The notes beneath the pieces were generated by a model that did not search any database, was not told the DNA's origin, and was given only the letters and a program-made list of their open reading frames with translations. Both the position numbers and the translations under genes were made by a program. Below, one piece after another: positions 25,211-35,001 of a stretch of DNA of 64,000 nt; position 1 is the stretch's first letter, and the number at the start of each line of letters is the position of its first letter. The DNA is taken from assembly GCA_021234535.1 (NCBI GenBank), contig CM037836.1, positions 19,079,111 through 19,143,110 on the forward strand, in the 5' to 3' direction. This DNA is from Stichopus chloronotus. Taxonomy: Eukaryota > Echinodermata > Holothuroidea > Aspidochirotida > Stichopodidae.

Positions 25211-25800
25211 AACCCATGCTGTTTCAGGATCAACTTTTTCGAATGCCTCTGGATAGCACTGTTCATTTCTCTGCCACAAGAAATGCTGCTGCCTCTGAGA
25301 TTATATCCTTGTGTGGTAAATCTTTTCTCCATGCTGAAGGCATGGTCAGTTTGAATCTCCGTCTGCACGATCGCGCATCTGCTCTTGACTTTGTGGTACG
25401 TCTCTTCGACGATGTTCGTGAGCAAATGTATGATCACATAGAGGGGGGCTTTCCAACAAAGTTAAACAATGTCCAACATTAATGACAGGTGTTCACAGTT
25501 TTGAGCTGCATGTTTCATCTTTTCAACAAAATGTTAAAAAACAGTTGAGTACTTTCCTCTCTATTCTTATCATTTGCTCATTTTGTACGGCTTTACTCGA
25601 TCACAAGGATATTCGGCAGAATCTTCAGTGTTGGACATTTCATAGTCTGAGGGGTTTGGGACTTTAATTCATACAGTGCATGAGCATTACCCACATTTGG
25701 CACAAATGATGTCATTCTCGTGGAAGATGTTCGTGGACAAACGTATGATCATGAAGACAGGCCTTCATGTTCTATTTGTGTCTAGATCAGAAAATTCTTA
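25211..25800 (+). repeat. Two diverged copies of a repeat, 315 bp apart
   Basis: GATGTTCGTG, then [AG][AG]CAAA[CT]GTATGATCA, occurs at 25411 and again at 25726, and similarity extends on both sides. The first copy lies in an 88-codon open frame (25216-25482) that reads like protein (for example LDFVVRLFDDVREQMYDH) but has no family I recognise. A decayed mobile-element fragment or local duplication is the likeliest reading. Confidence 0.45.
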
Positions 25801-26701
25801 CAGTTTAAAACATTTTACTGTACCCCAGGTCCCATCCTATGGATTCCTTCATTGACATTTGACTATTGGGCCACTGGTTCAATCCATGCTATCCGTGCAA
25901 GCTGGTTTTCTACTTCCTTGCGTGAATATGGGTCCTTTTCACCAGTACATGTACCTGTGATGTAATATCCTTCTACAGCTGCTTGCATCAGTTCTTTGGG
26001 GTTTTTTTTATCAATTTATTTGTTTGTTTTTGTATTGGTACTATGTCTGTATTAGGAATGTATATATCTCACATGACCTTTGAGGCTGCACTTGGTTATT
26101 TAAAATAGAATGTTGCTATATCAGAGCAATTAGTGATAGAGTTTTATACTTTTTGTTTATCTTTGCTTCAGTAAGAGACTCATCACCCCAGACAGTTCCA
26201 GTTCTCCCAATCACTTATGTCTATAGTCTCTCCTCTAGCCTATCTAAAACTGTGCCACAAGTATAATGAAAACAATGGGCCCCTGTGAATTTTGTGTAAT
26301 ATGAGCTACTATGAATCTTTTGAATTTGCTGTCGATCAAAGAGAAGAACCAATTAAGTATTTTGCTTTACCCAGCCAAATGTGCAACTTGGTGTGATGAG
26401 TAACTGCCTTTAAGTTTCCATGTGAATTGAGGTATCACTATGCTCAGAATCTAACCAAACAGCCCCATCTTGCCGAGTTGTACAGACTATATCCACACTG
26501 CAATACTCAGGACTCACTCCCTTTTTGAAAGTTGCCATTCAATGCTTTTCCACATTTCCATCCTATCTTCAACTAAGTCATTAATATAAAAAAGTATAAT
26601 CATATTAAAAATAATGATTTTCTTTCACTCATCTATTATTAGCACCTTTCACAGGGATTATATATTCTGGTTTGTGGCTGTGGCTTTTGTCGATTGTAAG
26701 T
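25801..26701. other. Spacer and probable 3' UTR of the GH31-like gene
   Basis: No coding sequence recognised. A minus-strand AATAAA (TTTATT at 26015-26020) lies about 680 nt past the GH31-like stop and is the candidate polyadenylation signal. Confidence 0.4.
26015..26020 (-). terminator. Candidate polyadenylation signal of the GH31-like gene
   Basis: AATAAA on the minus strand, the first canonical hexamer I find downstream of the stop at 26702. Position only. Confidence 0.3.
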
Positions 26702-26958
26702 CTAATCTATTCTTCTGAAAGTAGGGACCTCCCACAGCCCAACTTGGTAATTCCTTAGTTCTTTCCCTCCTTCGATGACCTCATCCCTCAGCTGGTCAAA
26801 CCATCTTCCTTGTGGTAGGTAAATGTCTCGCTGTTTGGCTCCTTTGGAGACCACGGGAGCGACCAGCAGTTTGTCGCCGATCAAAAATTCTGAATCGGAA
26901 GTCAGTGCGTTTTCGTCTGTGGGTGCATTCCACCATATTGGCCTTATGATCGGATCAC
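26702..26958 (-). CDS. GH31-like gene, coding exon 2 (C-terminal domain)
   Basis: Encodes the last 85 residues, from GDPIIRPIWW through GDKLLVAPVV to the final PTFRRID. This matches the C-terminal beta domain conserved across family 31. The stop codon is at 26702-26704. Confidence 0.95.
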
Positions 26959-29900
26959 CTGGGGCAGAGGCAAAGATGAAGACGAAAACTTAGAAACGTT
27001 TGCTCATGAATATGATGCATTCTTTGTGCATTAATGCATTAATCAAATATCCAGAGAAGTAAGAATATCGGGCTCGCTGTCTGCGAGCCTATCGATCCCA
27101 GATTATTAGCCCTTTAACCGCCTCTCACCACCTTTTTCCATGAAGACGAGCATTTCTCTCATGGATTTACTGTTACCTAATGTGTGTTCACCATTTCCAC
27201 AATTTCAGATCAATGCTTTTTACAACATCACAGCGGTGTCAGTCAACAAAGCCACATTTACCTTTCCAAACGAAATGCCACGTTGTCATTTAGTTGATTA
27301 ATAAGTAAGGCACAGAGAGGGTAGTTGGGAGTGATTGTCGCAGAACACGTTTTGATGTTCACGATATTGTGACAGAACCTTGCATGATGACTTTGGTCAT
27401 CTGACACTGAGCATGTGATACCCGTAACAAGCTGCTTTAATTGTCATTTCCTGTGATCTTATCATTAACTACCGATCGTACGGTACTTTGCTGTTTATTC
27501 CATGCTCTTCCAGCTGTCCGTCTCTGTGCCTCATTAATATGCGTGGACATGGCGGAAGTGCAGCATATTGTCGAGCAGCCATTGACTTCTTTTCAGGCAA
27601 GACTACAGTATTAAATACTGTTTAAAAGTTCATCTCTTAAAAATGTTCGGGACTTTATGAATAATTGAAAACCATGAACAAACAAACTTGCAGAGCATAT
27701 AAGCAAAGATAAAACAAGGCTTGGAAATACGTGCCTGTGCAATTCCCATCATCAGATTGAGTCTGTCCTTGTAATTCTTGTAACCATGGATACCATTAAT
27801 ATTTGAATATATCTATCAATTTGCCTCCAATTGTTTCAGGTCGACTTCATTAAAGGTTCATATCTGACGTGTCATCAGAAAGAACGGTTTGTTTAAACTT
27901 TTGTCAATTTCTAGCACAAAGAGTTTCCTTTCTCTGTTGACTGATCTCAAAGAAAGGTGGGGTCACAATCTCTCGGGCAGGCAGAAATTTGCAGTTTGTG
28001 TCGTGACAAGTTAGAGTTAATTGCATACCAAAAAACGTTCGCTGGGAAGCGTAGGTGTACGTATTCTTCAGACATTGTCTATAACGTTATAGGACAGATT
28101 TCCTCGTGCCATCACATGTGTAGACCAAACTGAAAACTTGAAGTTTCAAGTTTGTTTTCATTTCCTACATCCCACAGGCAGAGAGGTTTTGTCATGTTGT
28201 AAACAAGCATTGCATGTCGTCAGTAGTAATATTTATATGCAAGTACAGAGATTGTGTGGTGATACATGGAAAGTAAAAGTCATCAAAAGATGGAGGTAGA
28301 GGAACCAGAGATAGTTTTAACTTTTCTAGTCTGGTTCCTGAAAAGCACAAACAGCCATGACAAGGAATATGGAAGAAGTGTTCAGGAATAAAGACAGCAT
28401 TAGAAAAACAAAAGTAGAAAAAGGAAAGAGAGAAGCTGCATCATTAACTGAGCTGGTTTGCTATTGAGAAGGCAAATGTTACAACCTGCAAGTTGGATAC
28501 CTAAAAGGAGAACTTCTGTTGTCATGTGTAAGACATAAACTACTGAGAATATTTGTTTGAGGTAGTGGTGCTTCTGGGCTACCATAGTGTACATTTTTCT
28601 TGGAATTCTGTAGGATGATATGTAGGAGGAGGTGCAAAAGAAGCTTCTCCAGGACGCATTGTTTTTATAGTCAATTTCCCCACATAAATTTTCATCATCT
28701 TACCTTCACCGTCAAGGTGGACGTGATGCCCTCAATGTATAAATTTGGGTGGAAATTAACTTTTTGGGCTTCAGCTAGTAACTATTGTGCACCCTATGGA
28801 AAATGAATTCCTTGTCATCCATAACAAGAACATGTTGTAATAAACTTACAAATTTTATAGAAACTTAAAATGACTAATTACAGTACCAAGCCTGAAAGTG
28901 GGAATAGAAAGATGTTAACTGATAAACCCATGAAGTAATATGAAGAGACATCTGCAAAACATCTGGTGCACTTTTTGTAAATAAACGGTAGGAATTCTTA
29001 CCATTTTGTAGTGCGTGTAGAGCCAGCTTTTCCATTTCAGGTGCAACATGGCTTCGATGGTGCTCGATCATGTTTCTGACGTAAGTAGTCATGTTTGAGT
29101 TGAAATCCCATGGCATAACACAGAAGGACATAACTGGGAGGTAGGTGATAAGTTGAACCCACCGAACATACAACTCCACATCCAGTCTCGGATGATGCGT
29201 GTCTTTGCCCTCATCTATGGTACCACAAACTGGAGGAGGCACCACGAATGGGTATCCAAGAATTCCATGGAGTAGGACAGTTGGTATGATACCTTGAAGA
29301 CCATTCTCATGGTGCCATTGGGGTCTCCATCTGTCCATTTGGATGAAGAGTGGACTGTCTTGTGACTGATGGCCACATTTCCGTCGTCCAGAACGACCCA
29401 GTCTGTCAGCTACCTTTGTGTAAAATTTACAAAACTTGGTGGGGTCCGTATATTGATCAGGGAAGTGGTAGAATTCAAAAGACGGTGGCATCGGCATTCC
29501 ATAGCCACCTTGAAACACATACGCATCAAACGAATTGGCAGTTCTGAACTGTTGCCACTTTTCGTACAACCAGTCCCTGGCCTCACCATTTGTAGCGTCC
29601 ACTGTTCCAGAGTATGTGCCTCTCCAATCTATGAGGGTGGGTGCCTGCCCACTGCCATCTTTTATAAGAAACTCTCGAGATGCTAGCTTCGAAAAGGAGT
29701 CAGCTCTGAAATCAAAGTATGGACTCACATGAACTGTCCATGTGAAGTTAGAAGTTAAGAGATCATCTGTGATGAGATTTTTAGAGTCCAAATGGTTTGA
29801 CATGTATAGTTCTGCTTCCACTTCAATGTTACCTTCATGGAAGCCATTCATCGTCAGAGACCGAGCGAATTGCTGTAGGATGTCATTGGTGATGTTCGGT

Positions 29901-30892
29901 AGGAGGGCAGTGTGCCATATTGGTGTGGAAAACAGTTCCTTGTTTGGGGTATCAGTCGGTGGATTGAATGCTGTCTTTGCAGAGTGGCGGTGAGCTTCCC
30001 TGATGTTGGTTGATATCAAGACTTTGTAGACAAGTGTTGGGTAGTCCTGGATTGGGTTCTGGAATGGAGTGTTTAGAACCTCACTTCGGAGACATAGTTT
30101 TTGGGAATTGTTTTCATTGGAACTTACATGGAGTGGAACGTCTTCTTTAACCACTAGGGACAAACCAGCTGAAGAGAGCCAATACCTCTCGAGGATGCCT
30201 CCAAAGGATCCTGTGCTCTCGCCATTTTCGCGTGACACGTATGGTTGCATTTCTATCTCCATTTCGTCCAGTGGCCAGAGGAGGGAAGAAGAGGAACTTC
30301 CACCGTACCAGTGGCTTTCATCCATGAATATACAGTCCTGTAATGGTGCATCCAACTTTTGAGACTTCCATCTGATCTCAATGGTTACTAGAGTACCTTC
30401 CTCTTCAGAGGTCACCACCATCTCTGCCAACAGCTCATTATCATCAGCGCTCTTCAGCCAGTGGATGCAGATGGCATCTCCAACGGTAACCTCCTCACAC
30501 ATGAGGGGATAGACCCCATCTGGCAGGAACATCCCCAGCTCTGCTCGTAGGACGTTCTCCCCTTCCAAATTTGTCAGGCGGAGTTCCCTTTTGTCAGGAT
30601 CGAAGCGGACGTGGCCGGCCTTGCGAATGCTCATCCGTCCATGTTGGGTGATGTAGTACCAGGAGAGGAACACGAAGATGCTCATGGTGGTCAAGAGAAC
30701 AAACAGTGCTTGTCTGGTCTTCTTTTTCAGGAAGGTGGTGGATTTCACCTCGAAAGATGGAGACTTGTGGAGGAGAGATATAGTCTTGTTCGGAGAGGTC
30801 GAGCTCATCTCCACCTCCATCTTCAGCAGGTCCATTGCAGTAGCCGCCGAGAATTCGTCATATTTGTGGTCCCGTAGTCCCAATTTTGCCAT
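26702..30892 (-). CDS. MYORG / SITS-binding-protein-like GH31 family protein, probably catalytically degenerate
   Basis: Coding exons are 30892-29002 and 26958-26702 (1891 + 257 nt), joined by donor G|GTAAGA and acceptor CCCCAG|GTGATC in matching phase. The product is 715 residues, almost the same as human MYORG (714). The order is a cytoplasmic N-tail (1-60, ending KKKTR), one membrane helix (about 61-82) without a cleavable signal, so type II topology, then a lumenal beta-sandwich region, a GH31 barrel (about 380-640) and a C-terminal beta domain (GDPIIRPIWW, GDKLLVAPVV, LPQGRWFD). Lumenal NxS/T sites include LPNIT, SNFT and SNMT. Family hallmarks such as GLQGIIP, GYPFV, ELYVRW and MPWDF are present. 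The nucleophile motif, about KFDAGE in active relatives, reads VFQGGY (Gln461), and the PD..GGN-like loop reads PPPVCGT. A role as a lumenal binding protein rather than a glycosidase is inference. Confidence 0.93.
26959..29001 (-). other. Intron of the GH31-like gene (about 2.0 kb)
   Basis: Bounded by GTAAGA and CCCCAG on the minus strand. AT-rich overall, with a CpG-bearing patch on the plus strand at about 27460-27600 that contains a possible start exon, listed separately. Confidence 0.9.
27549..27596 (+). CDS. Possible nested plus-strand start exon, unknown gene
   Basis: Inside the GH31-like intron, on the opposite strand, an ATG in GGACATGGCGG context opens MAEVQHIVEQPLTSFQ. It ends at CAG|GCAAGA, which resembles the rarer GC-type donor. 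A CpG-bearing stretch precedes it. No continuing exon was recognised, so this is a weak candidate. Confidence 0.2.
29002..30892 (-). CDS. GH31-like gene, coding exon 1
   Basis: Encodes residues 1-630 plus one base. The start ATG has a strong context (CACCATGG) and directly precedes the cytoplasmic tail and membrane anchor. The open frame runs on to 28874 past the donor, but those 42 residues lack family resemblance, while splicing at 29001 restores the conserved GDPIIRPIWW motif. Confidence 0.95.
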
Positions 30893-30926
30893 GGTGCTTC
30901 AGTGTCCTTGCCCCTTCAGAATTTTT
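30893..30926 (-). other. 5' UTR part of the GH31-like coding exon 1
   Basis: A good minus-strand acceptor (TTTTCTTATCTTCAATTCAG) ends at 30927, 34 nt upstream of the start codon. The start exon probably follows a separate non-coding first exon further upstream. Confidence 0.55.
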
Positions 30927-31950
30927 CTGAATTGAAGATAAGAAAATTTCTGTGAATCACCAAGATGAGATTTAAATTAAACACGGTTGTATGACATCAT
31001 AAACAATAAGTGTAAAAGGATTGGAACCTTATGTAATGACAGATTTTGGGTGACCGATAACAAATTTTTGAGTAATTTCCATATGAGAAAATTTGATAAT
31101 TCATGGCTTTTATGTTCTCGCTTACTTGACAGGCATGTAGAGATTTGATGTGAAACTGCATGCTAAGTTGTGCAAACTCTGTTTCACAACTATTTTTGTC
31201 TTCTTTGACAAAAGCTGCAAACCCACTTTGGACCCTCTTTCACTTCTTCATCCCTCCTTCCCAGCATTCCATTCTTTTTCTCGGACATTGAATATCCTCA
31301 TAGTTATGTTTGGTTCACATTACCACAATTTGCTCCTCTCGTCATCGCATTCTCATAACTTTATGCCAAATGTCCCTAGTTACCACACTGTGCAGCCATT
31401 GACTCTTCCCTGATTTGCTTTCTGTCGCTGTTTGGCTTATTTTGTGTCAATGCTTGAAGGGCGAAGTGCTTTGATATACCTTGGATGTGTTATTTTGCAG
31501 TGATCATACAAATCCCTGTCTCTCCCCCTGTTAATTTGCAATGATGAGTACCACCCATTGGACGATGCAGCCCACGTTAAAGCTGGAATATGAGCTGCAC
31601 TGGCAGTCGCCCATGGTCATCCATCTTTGTTCCTTGCCAGTGTTTCAGGGAAGAGAAAGTAGGGGAAATGATCTGTCACAAAACATGAAAGAGAACTAAG
31701 CATCATCTTCCAGATCTCTGAATATGAAAATTGTCTCCACCTTTTTGCTGTCCCTACAAAATTCAGACTCTGCAAGAAAGCATAGCAGTCAATCAACGTT
31801 ACTTGAAATCGAACAGACCAATGGGAATGGATGTAAATATTCATCTGCAAAAATGGGACTTAAGCAATGTCTCTTTTTTTTTTGTAGAGGTTAGACACAT
31901 TTTGTGGAATTTGACTTTCACGTACAAAGTTTCAACTCATATTCCAGGTT
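30927..31950. other. Region upstream of the GH31-like coding exon, no gene seen
   Basis: Probably the 5' UTR intron of the GH31-like gene, given the acceptor at 30927. No coding sequence or strong repeat recognised. Confidence 0.45.
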
Positions 31951-32313
31951 TTAAAGATTGGCCATTGGTAGTGTAATTTGCTCAGTAATGTCTTCACATG
32001 AAGAAATGTTCAGTGCATAGTCAATCGAAGTGTACTCCCCGCAGTCATTGGCAAAGATATAAAATACAAAAAGAAAGATATTCATCGGCGTGAAACGGAA
32101 AGAGCTGATGTTCAAATCGGCAAAGCCTGCAGTCACGTAGACAACAACACACAAAATGAGCACAGTACGTGGAGTCGGTAAAATTTGGCAAAAAAGGCTA
32201 CGACAGAAACACAGTCGCTCAAACAAGTTAGCCATACTCTCTCTCGTGATTCCTCTCTGCCAAGTCGGTTTGCAGATCCTTTTCTCATCTGGCCAGATGA
32301 TATTTTCTGTCAA
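31951..32313 (-). other. CpG-bearing open frame, possible first exon/promoter of the GH31-like gene
   Basis: A 120-codon minus-strand frame lies about 1 kb upstream of the GH31-like acceptor. It has noticeably more CpG than its surroundings and hydrophobic runs such as TVLILCVVVYVTAGFA. It has no family I recognise and no clear donor. It may be a promoter-proximal non-coding exon rather than a protein gene. Confidence 0.25.
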
Positions 32314-34018
32314 AAAAGTGAGATATTCATCTAAAAGTCAAATCTTTGAGTACCTCACAGTCTTTATACTCTAATATCACCTTCCTATAAGGGTTAACTG
32401 AATTGGCATGAGCTAGTCAACCGAGTGGCAGTCATTTGTAAAATGTGATGACATTTAATGCCTCACAAAATGACAAGTTAAACCTTGCAGCCCAGATTGT
32501 AGCAATTTTCAAGAATCTCATTTTGGACAATCTTGCAGCTACATGTGACTTTTGAGCTATTAAAGACTAAAGTATATGGACAGAACTCCACACTGCTCGT
32601 ATGCTTCAGAAAGCTTTTTTTTCCTCCTTTGCCTTCTTTTTTTTTCCCAACACACTCGATGCACAGTTCCTTGGGTGAAAGTAGGAGGAAATTATAAACA
32701 ATCCATTTGTCATTATGATGTCACAAAGATGGGTGTGTACGTGGCCTTTGATGGGTATCATTGTTGAATTGATGTGTGGAATTACTGAAAGATAAGGAAA
32801 CAAATCAGTTAAGAAAAAAAAAAAAGGAGGACATTATTAAGATCAAGACTTAAAGTGCACTGCATTTAACTTGTATAACGCAGGATGCGTGAATGTAGAA
32901 TTGCTTTCATGATGCTTTTTTTTTTTTCAATCGCTTTCTGATTATCAATTTAATATTGTAGTGCCATAGTAACAGTTCAAATAAATTCTCATTAACTTCA
33001 GTCATTGATTCAGTATGATACAGTAGCTGAGTTTGTTCACTTTAATAAACACACAAGCCCACTTAAATTTAAATCAGGAACTGGTATCCTATTCAAAGTG
33101 AAGACCAGTAGCAAGCCAGGCTGAACACTGAATATAAATTCACTCTATGAATATCAGAAAGTTTTAAGCTACGTGGCCAGGTAATTTTGAAAAGATCTTG
33201 CTGCAGTGAAAGGTTTGCTTGGAAGGTGATTGCCAGATAAATTGTCAGTCGATCGCTTTCACCGGAGAAAAAGAGTTTTTGTGAGGTAATGAAAACAGAG
33301 CAGTTCAATGAGGAACAATGGTTACATGGCTCTGTTCAGCGTGAAAAAGGACAAAGGAATTATTTCGATTTAAGTCTGCATAATTCGCAAAATTGCCGGC
33401 AGATTGAAGATTTGATTACTACGAAAATTGGTGTCGTGGCATCATTGCAGACGTACACTGAAATGAATGGTATATACTGTATTAAAGCAGTAAGTGTATA
33501 GAATTGACCGCAGGTAGAAAGCATGGTTATAGGGTTAAGTGGTCTTTGCTGTTAACCATGGTGAACAGTGTAGTGTGAGGCTGACCTATAATCAGACAGG
33601 CTATAGTATTGTAGCTATATGGAGATTCTGCCTTTTTTTTTTCATTTCTATGGTTGCATAATGAGATGACCTGAGGATCTTCCAGTTGTATATCAGATTT
33701 AACCCTTACCATATATAATCTGTGGTTAAGTTTGCTCAAAGCAAAACAGATCATTTAAAATGCACCAACATGGCATACAGACAAGCTTTAATCCTTGTCA
33801 AACCATTCAGGCTCATCTATAAAGATATGTAAAAAATTTCGTCTCTTCAAAACTATATGCATAAGATGAGTAGTGGCAGATGCATCATCTGAATTTTTGA
33901 AATTTTGGGTGAATAAATTATTGCTTGGCAACAAATAACTCTATTTCTATCTATTCATGAGAATTTTCTTTCTTTAAAAACAAGGCCACCATCCTTTGTT
34001 GCCTTGAATTGATCTATC
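32314..34018. other. No gene seen
   Basis: AT-rich DNA with A/T runs. Short frames only. Confidence 0.55.
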
Positions 34019-34056
34019 ATTCTGTGATCACAAACACTTGTTTGAGATCACAGAAT
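34019..34056. repeat. 38-bp near-perfect hairpin
   Basis: 18-base arms with one mismatched pair and a 2-base loop. The outer 11 bases, ATTCTGTGATC, are exactly complemented by GATCACAGAAT at the other end. It may be a cruciform or RNA hairpin, or a foldback-element relic. Confidence 0.75.
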
Positions 34057-34827
34057 CAAAAGACACACTCTGTCATTCTTGTGGCAGCAGTGTTTTTTTT
34101 TTTTAAGAATTGTAGATTAATTTAGGAAAGAAAAAAATGTGTAGGAACCGAGCATTAGATTCCAGCCACAGTATTGGATTAAACTCCCAAGAATATTCCA
34201 GCAGATGGACAGGGTAACCTCAGCTTTTATATGTGTTTTCAAATCCCTACGTATTCCTCTCCATCTTTTGTGTTTCGGAGGAAGTTTATGTGGCTGTTAA
34301 TTGTAACAAGATGTGAAGTACCCAGCAAGCAATCCAGTGCATGATTGTAAGTGCAGTCACATCTGCCAGATGGCTATACCACAGTCTCTATCCTGAGGAG
34401 GTTACTTCTCTATAGATTCCAAATTTGAAGCTCCAACTGAGATACAAGTTAGAGGTGCAAATTGCTAACATTGGTAATGCGTTGCAAACAAGCTCCAAAA
34501 TAATGATGGAATAAATGAAAGTAGTAGCTGAATACTAAATATGTGAACAACAAAATATGAAGCATTCTCATCTCCTTATGTGTAGTATGCATGCATGATT
34601 ATTCCCTCTTGTGCACATGTGTGTGTGTGTCTGTTGTGTATTATGTGTCATGTTGATCTATCCCTTTAACACATTCAAGTGGAACTGTAGCCAAATCTCA
34701 CATCTTTAATTGTACCTCAGTACTTTGTATTTGAGTAGAAAAAGCCTTTGTTATTGATGAAAGTCAAAGGTCATCTAAGGTCAACAGGGGATCAGATCAA
34801 GAAAACCTGATAGATACAGTATCTGAA

Positions 34828-35001
34828 GAATTTAGGAACCTGCAAATGTCTCCATGCAACATACACTACAAAGGGGTACCCGACAAGAAGTACTTCATTT
34901 TGACAGTAGTGACGTGGTCAATGGGGAGGCAGGGCACCCACCGCAGCGACGATTTGGATGGCACAGCAGGAGTACAGCGGGTGCCTGTGGAGCATGAGCA
35001 G
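34828..35001. other. Coding-like GC-richer patch, origin unclear
   Basis: The plus strand reads through NLQMSPCNIHYKGVPDKKYF to VPVEHEQ, ending at a possible donor CAG|GTGATT. The minus strand is also open over most of it (for example STGTRCTPAVPSKSS). The upstream acceptor is weak. Composition contrasts with the flanks. It could be an exon of an unknown gene or a fragment of a mobile element. Confidence 0.2.

Noticed and set aside
28874..29001. Extension of the GH31-like frame to 672 codons
   Set aside because: A good donor at 29001/29000 and the phase-matched exon at 26958-26702 restore conserved family sequence. The extension has none.
29350..30935. Several plus-strand open frames of 65-97 codons
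   Set aside because: They lie antisense to the large GH31-like exon and are shadows of its codon structure.
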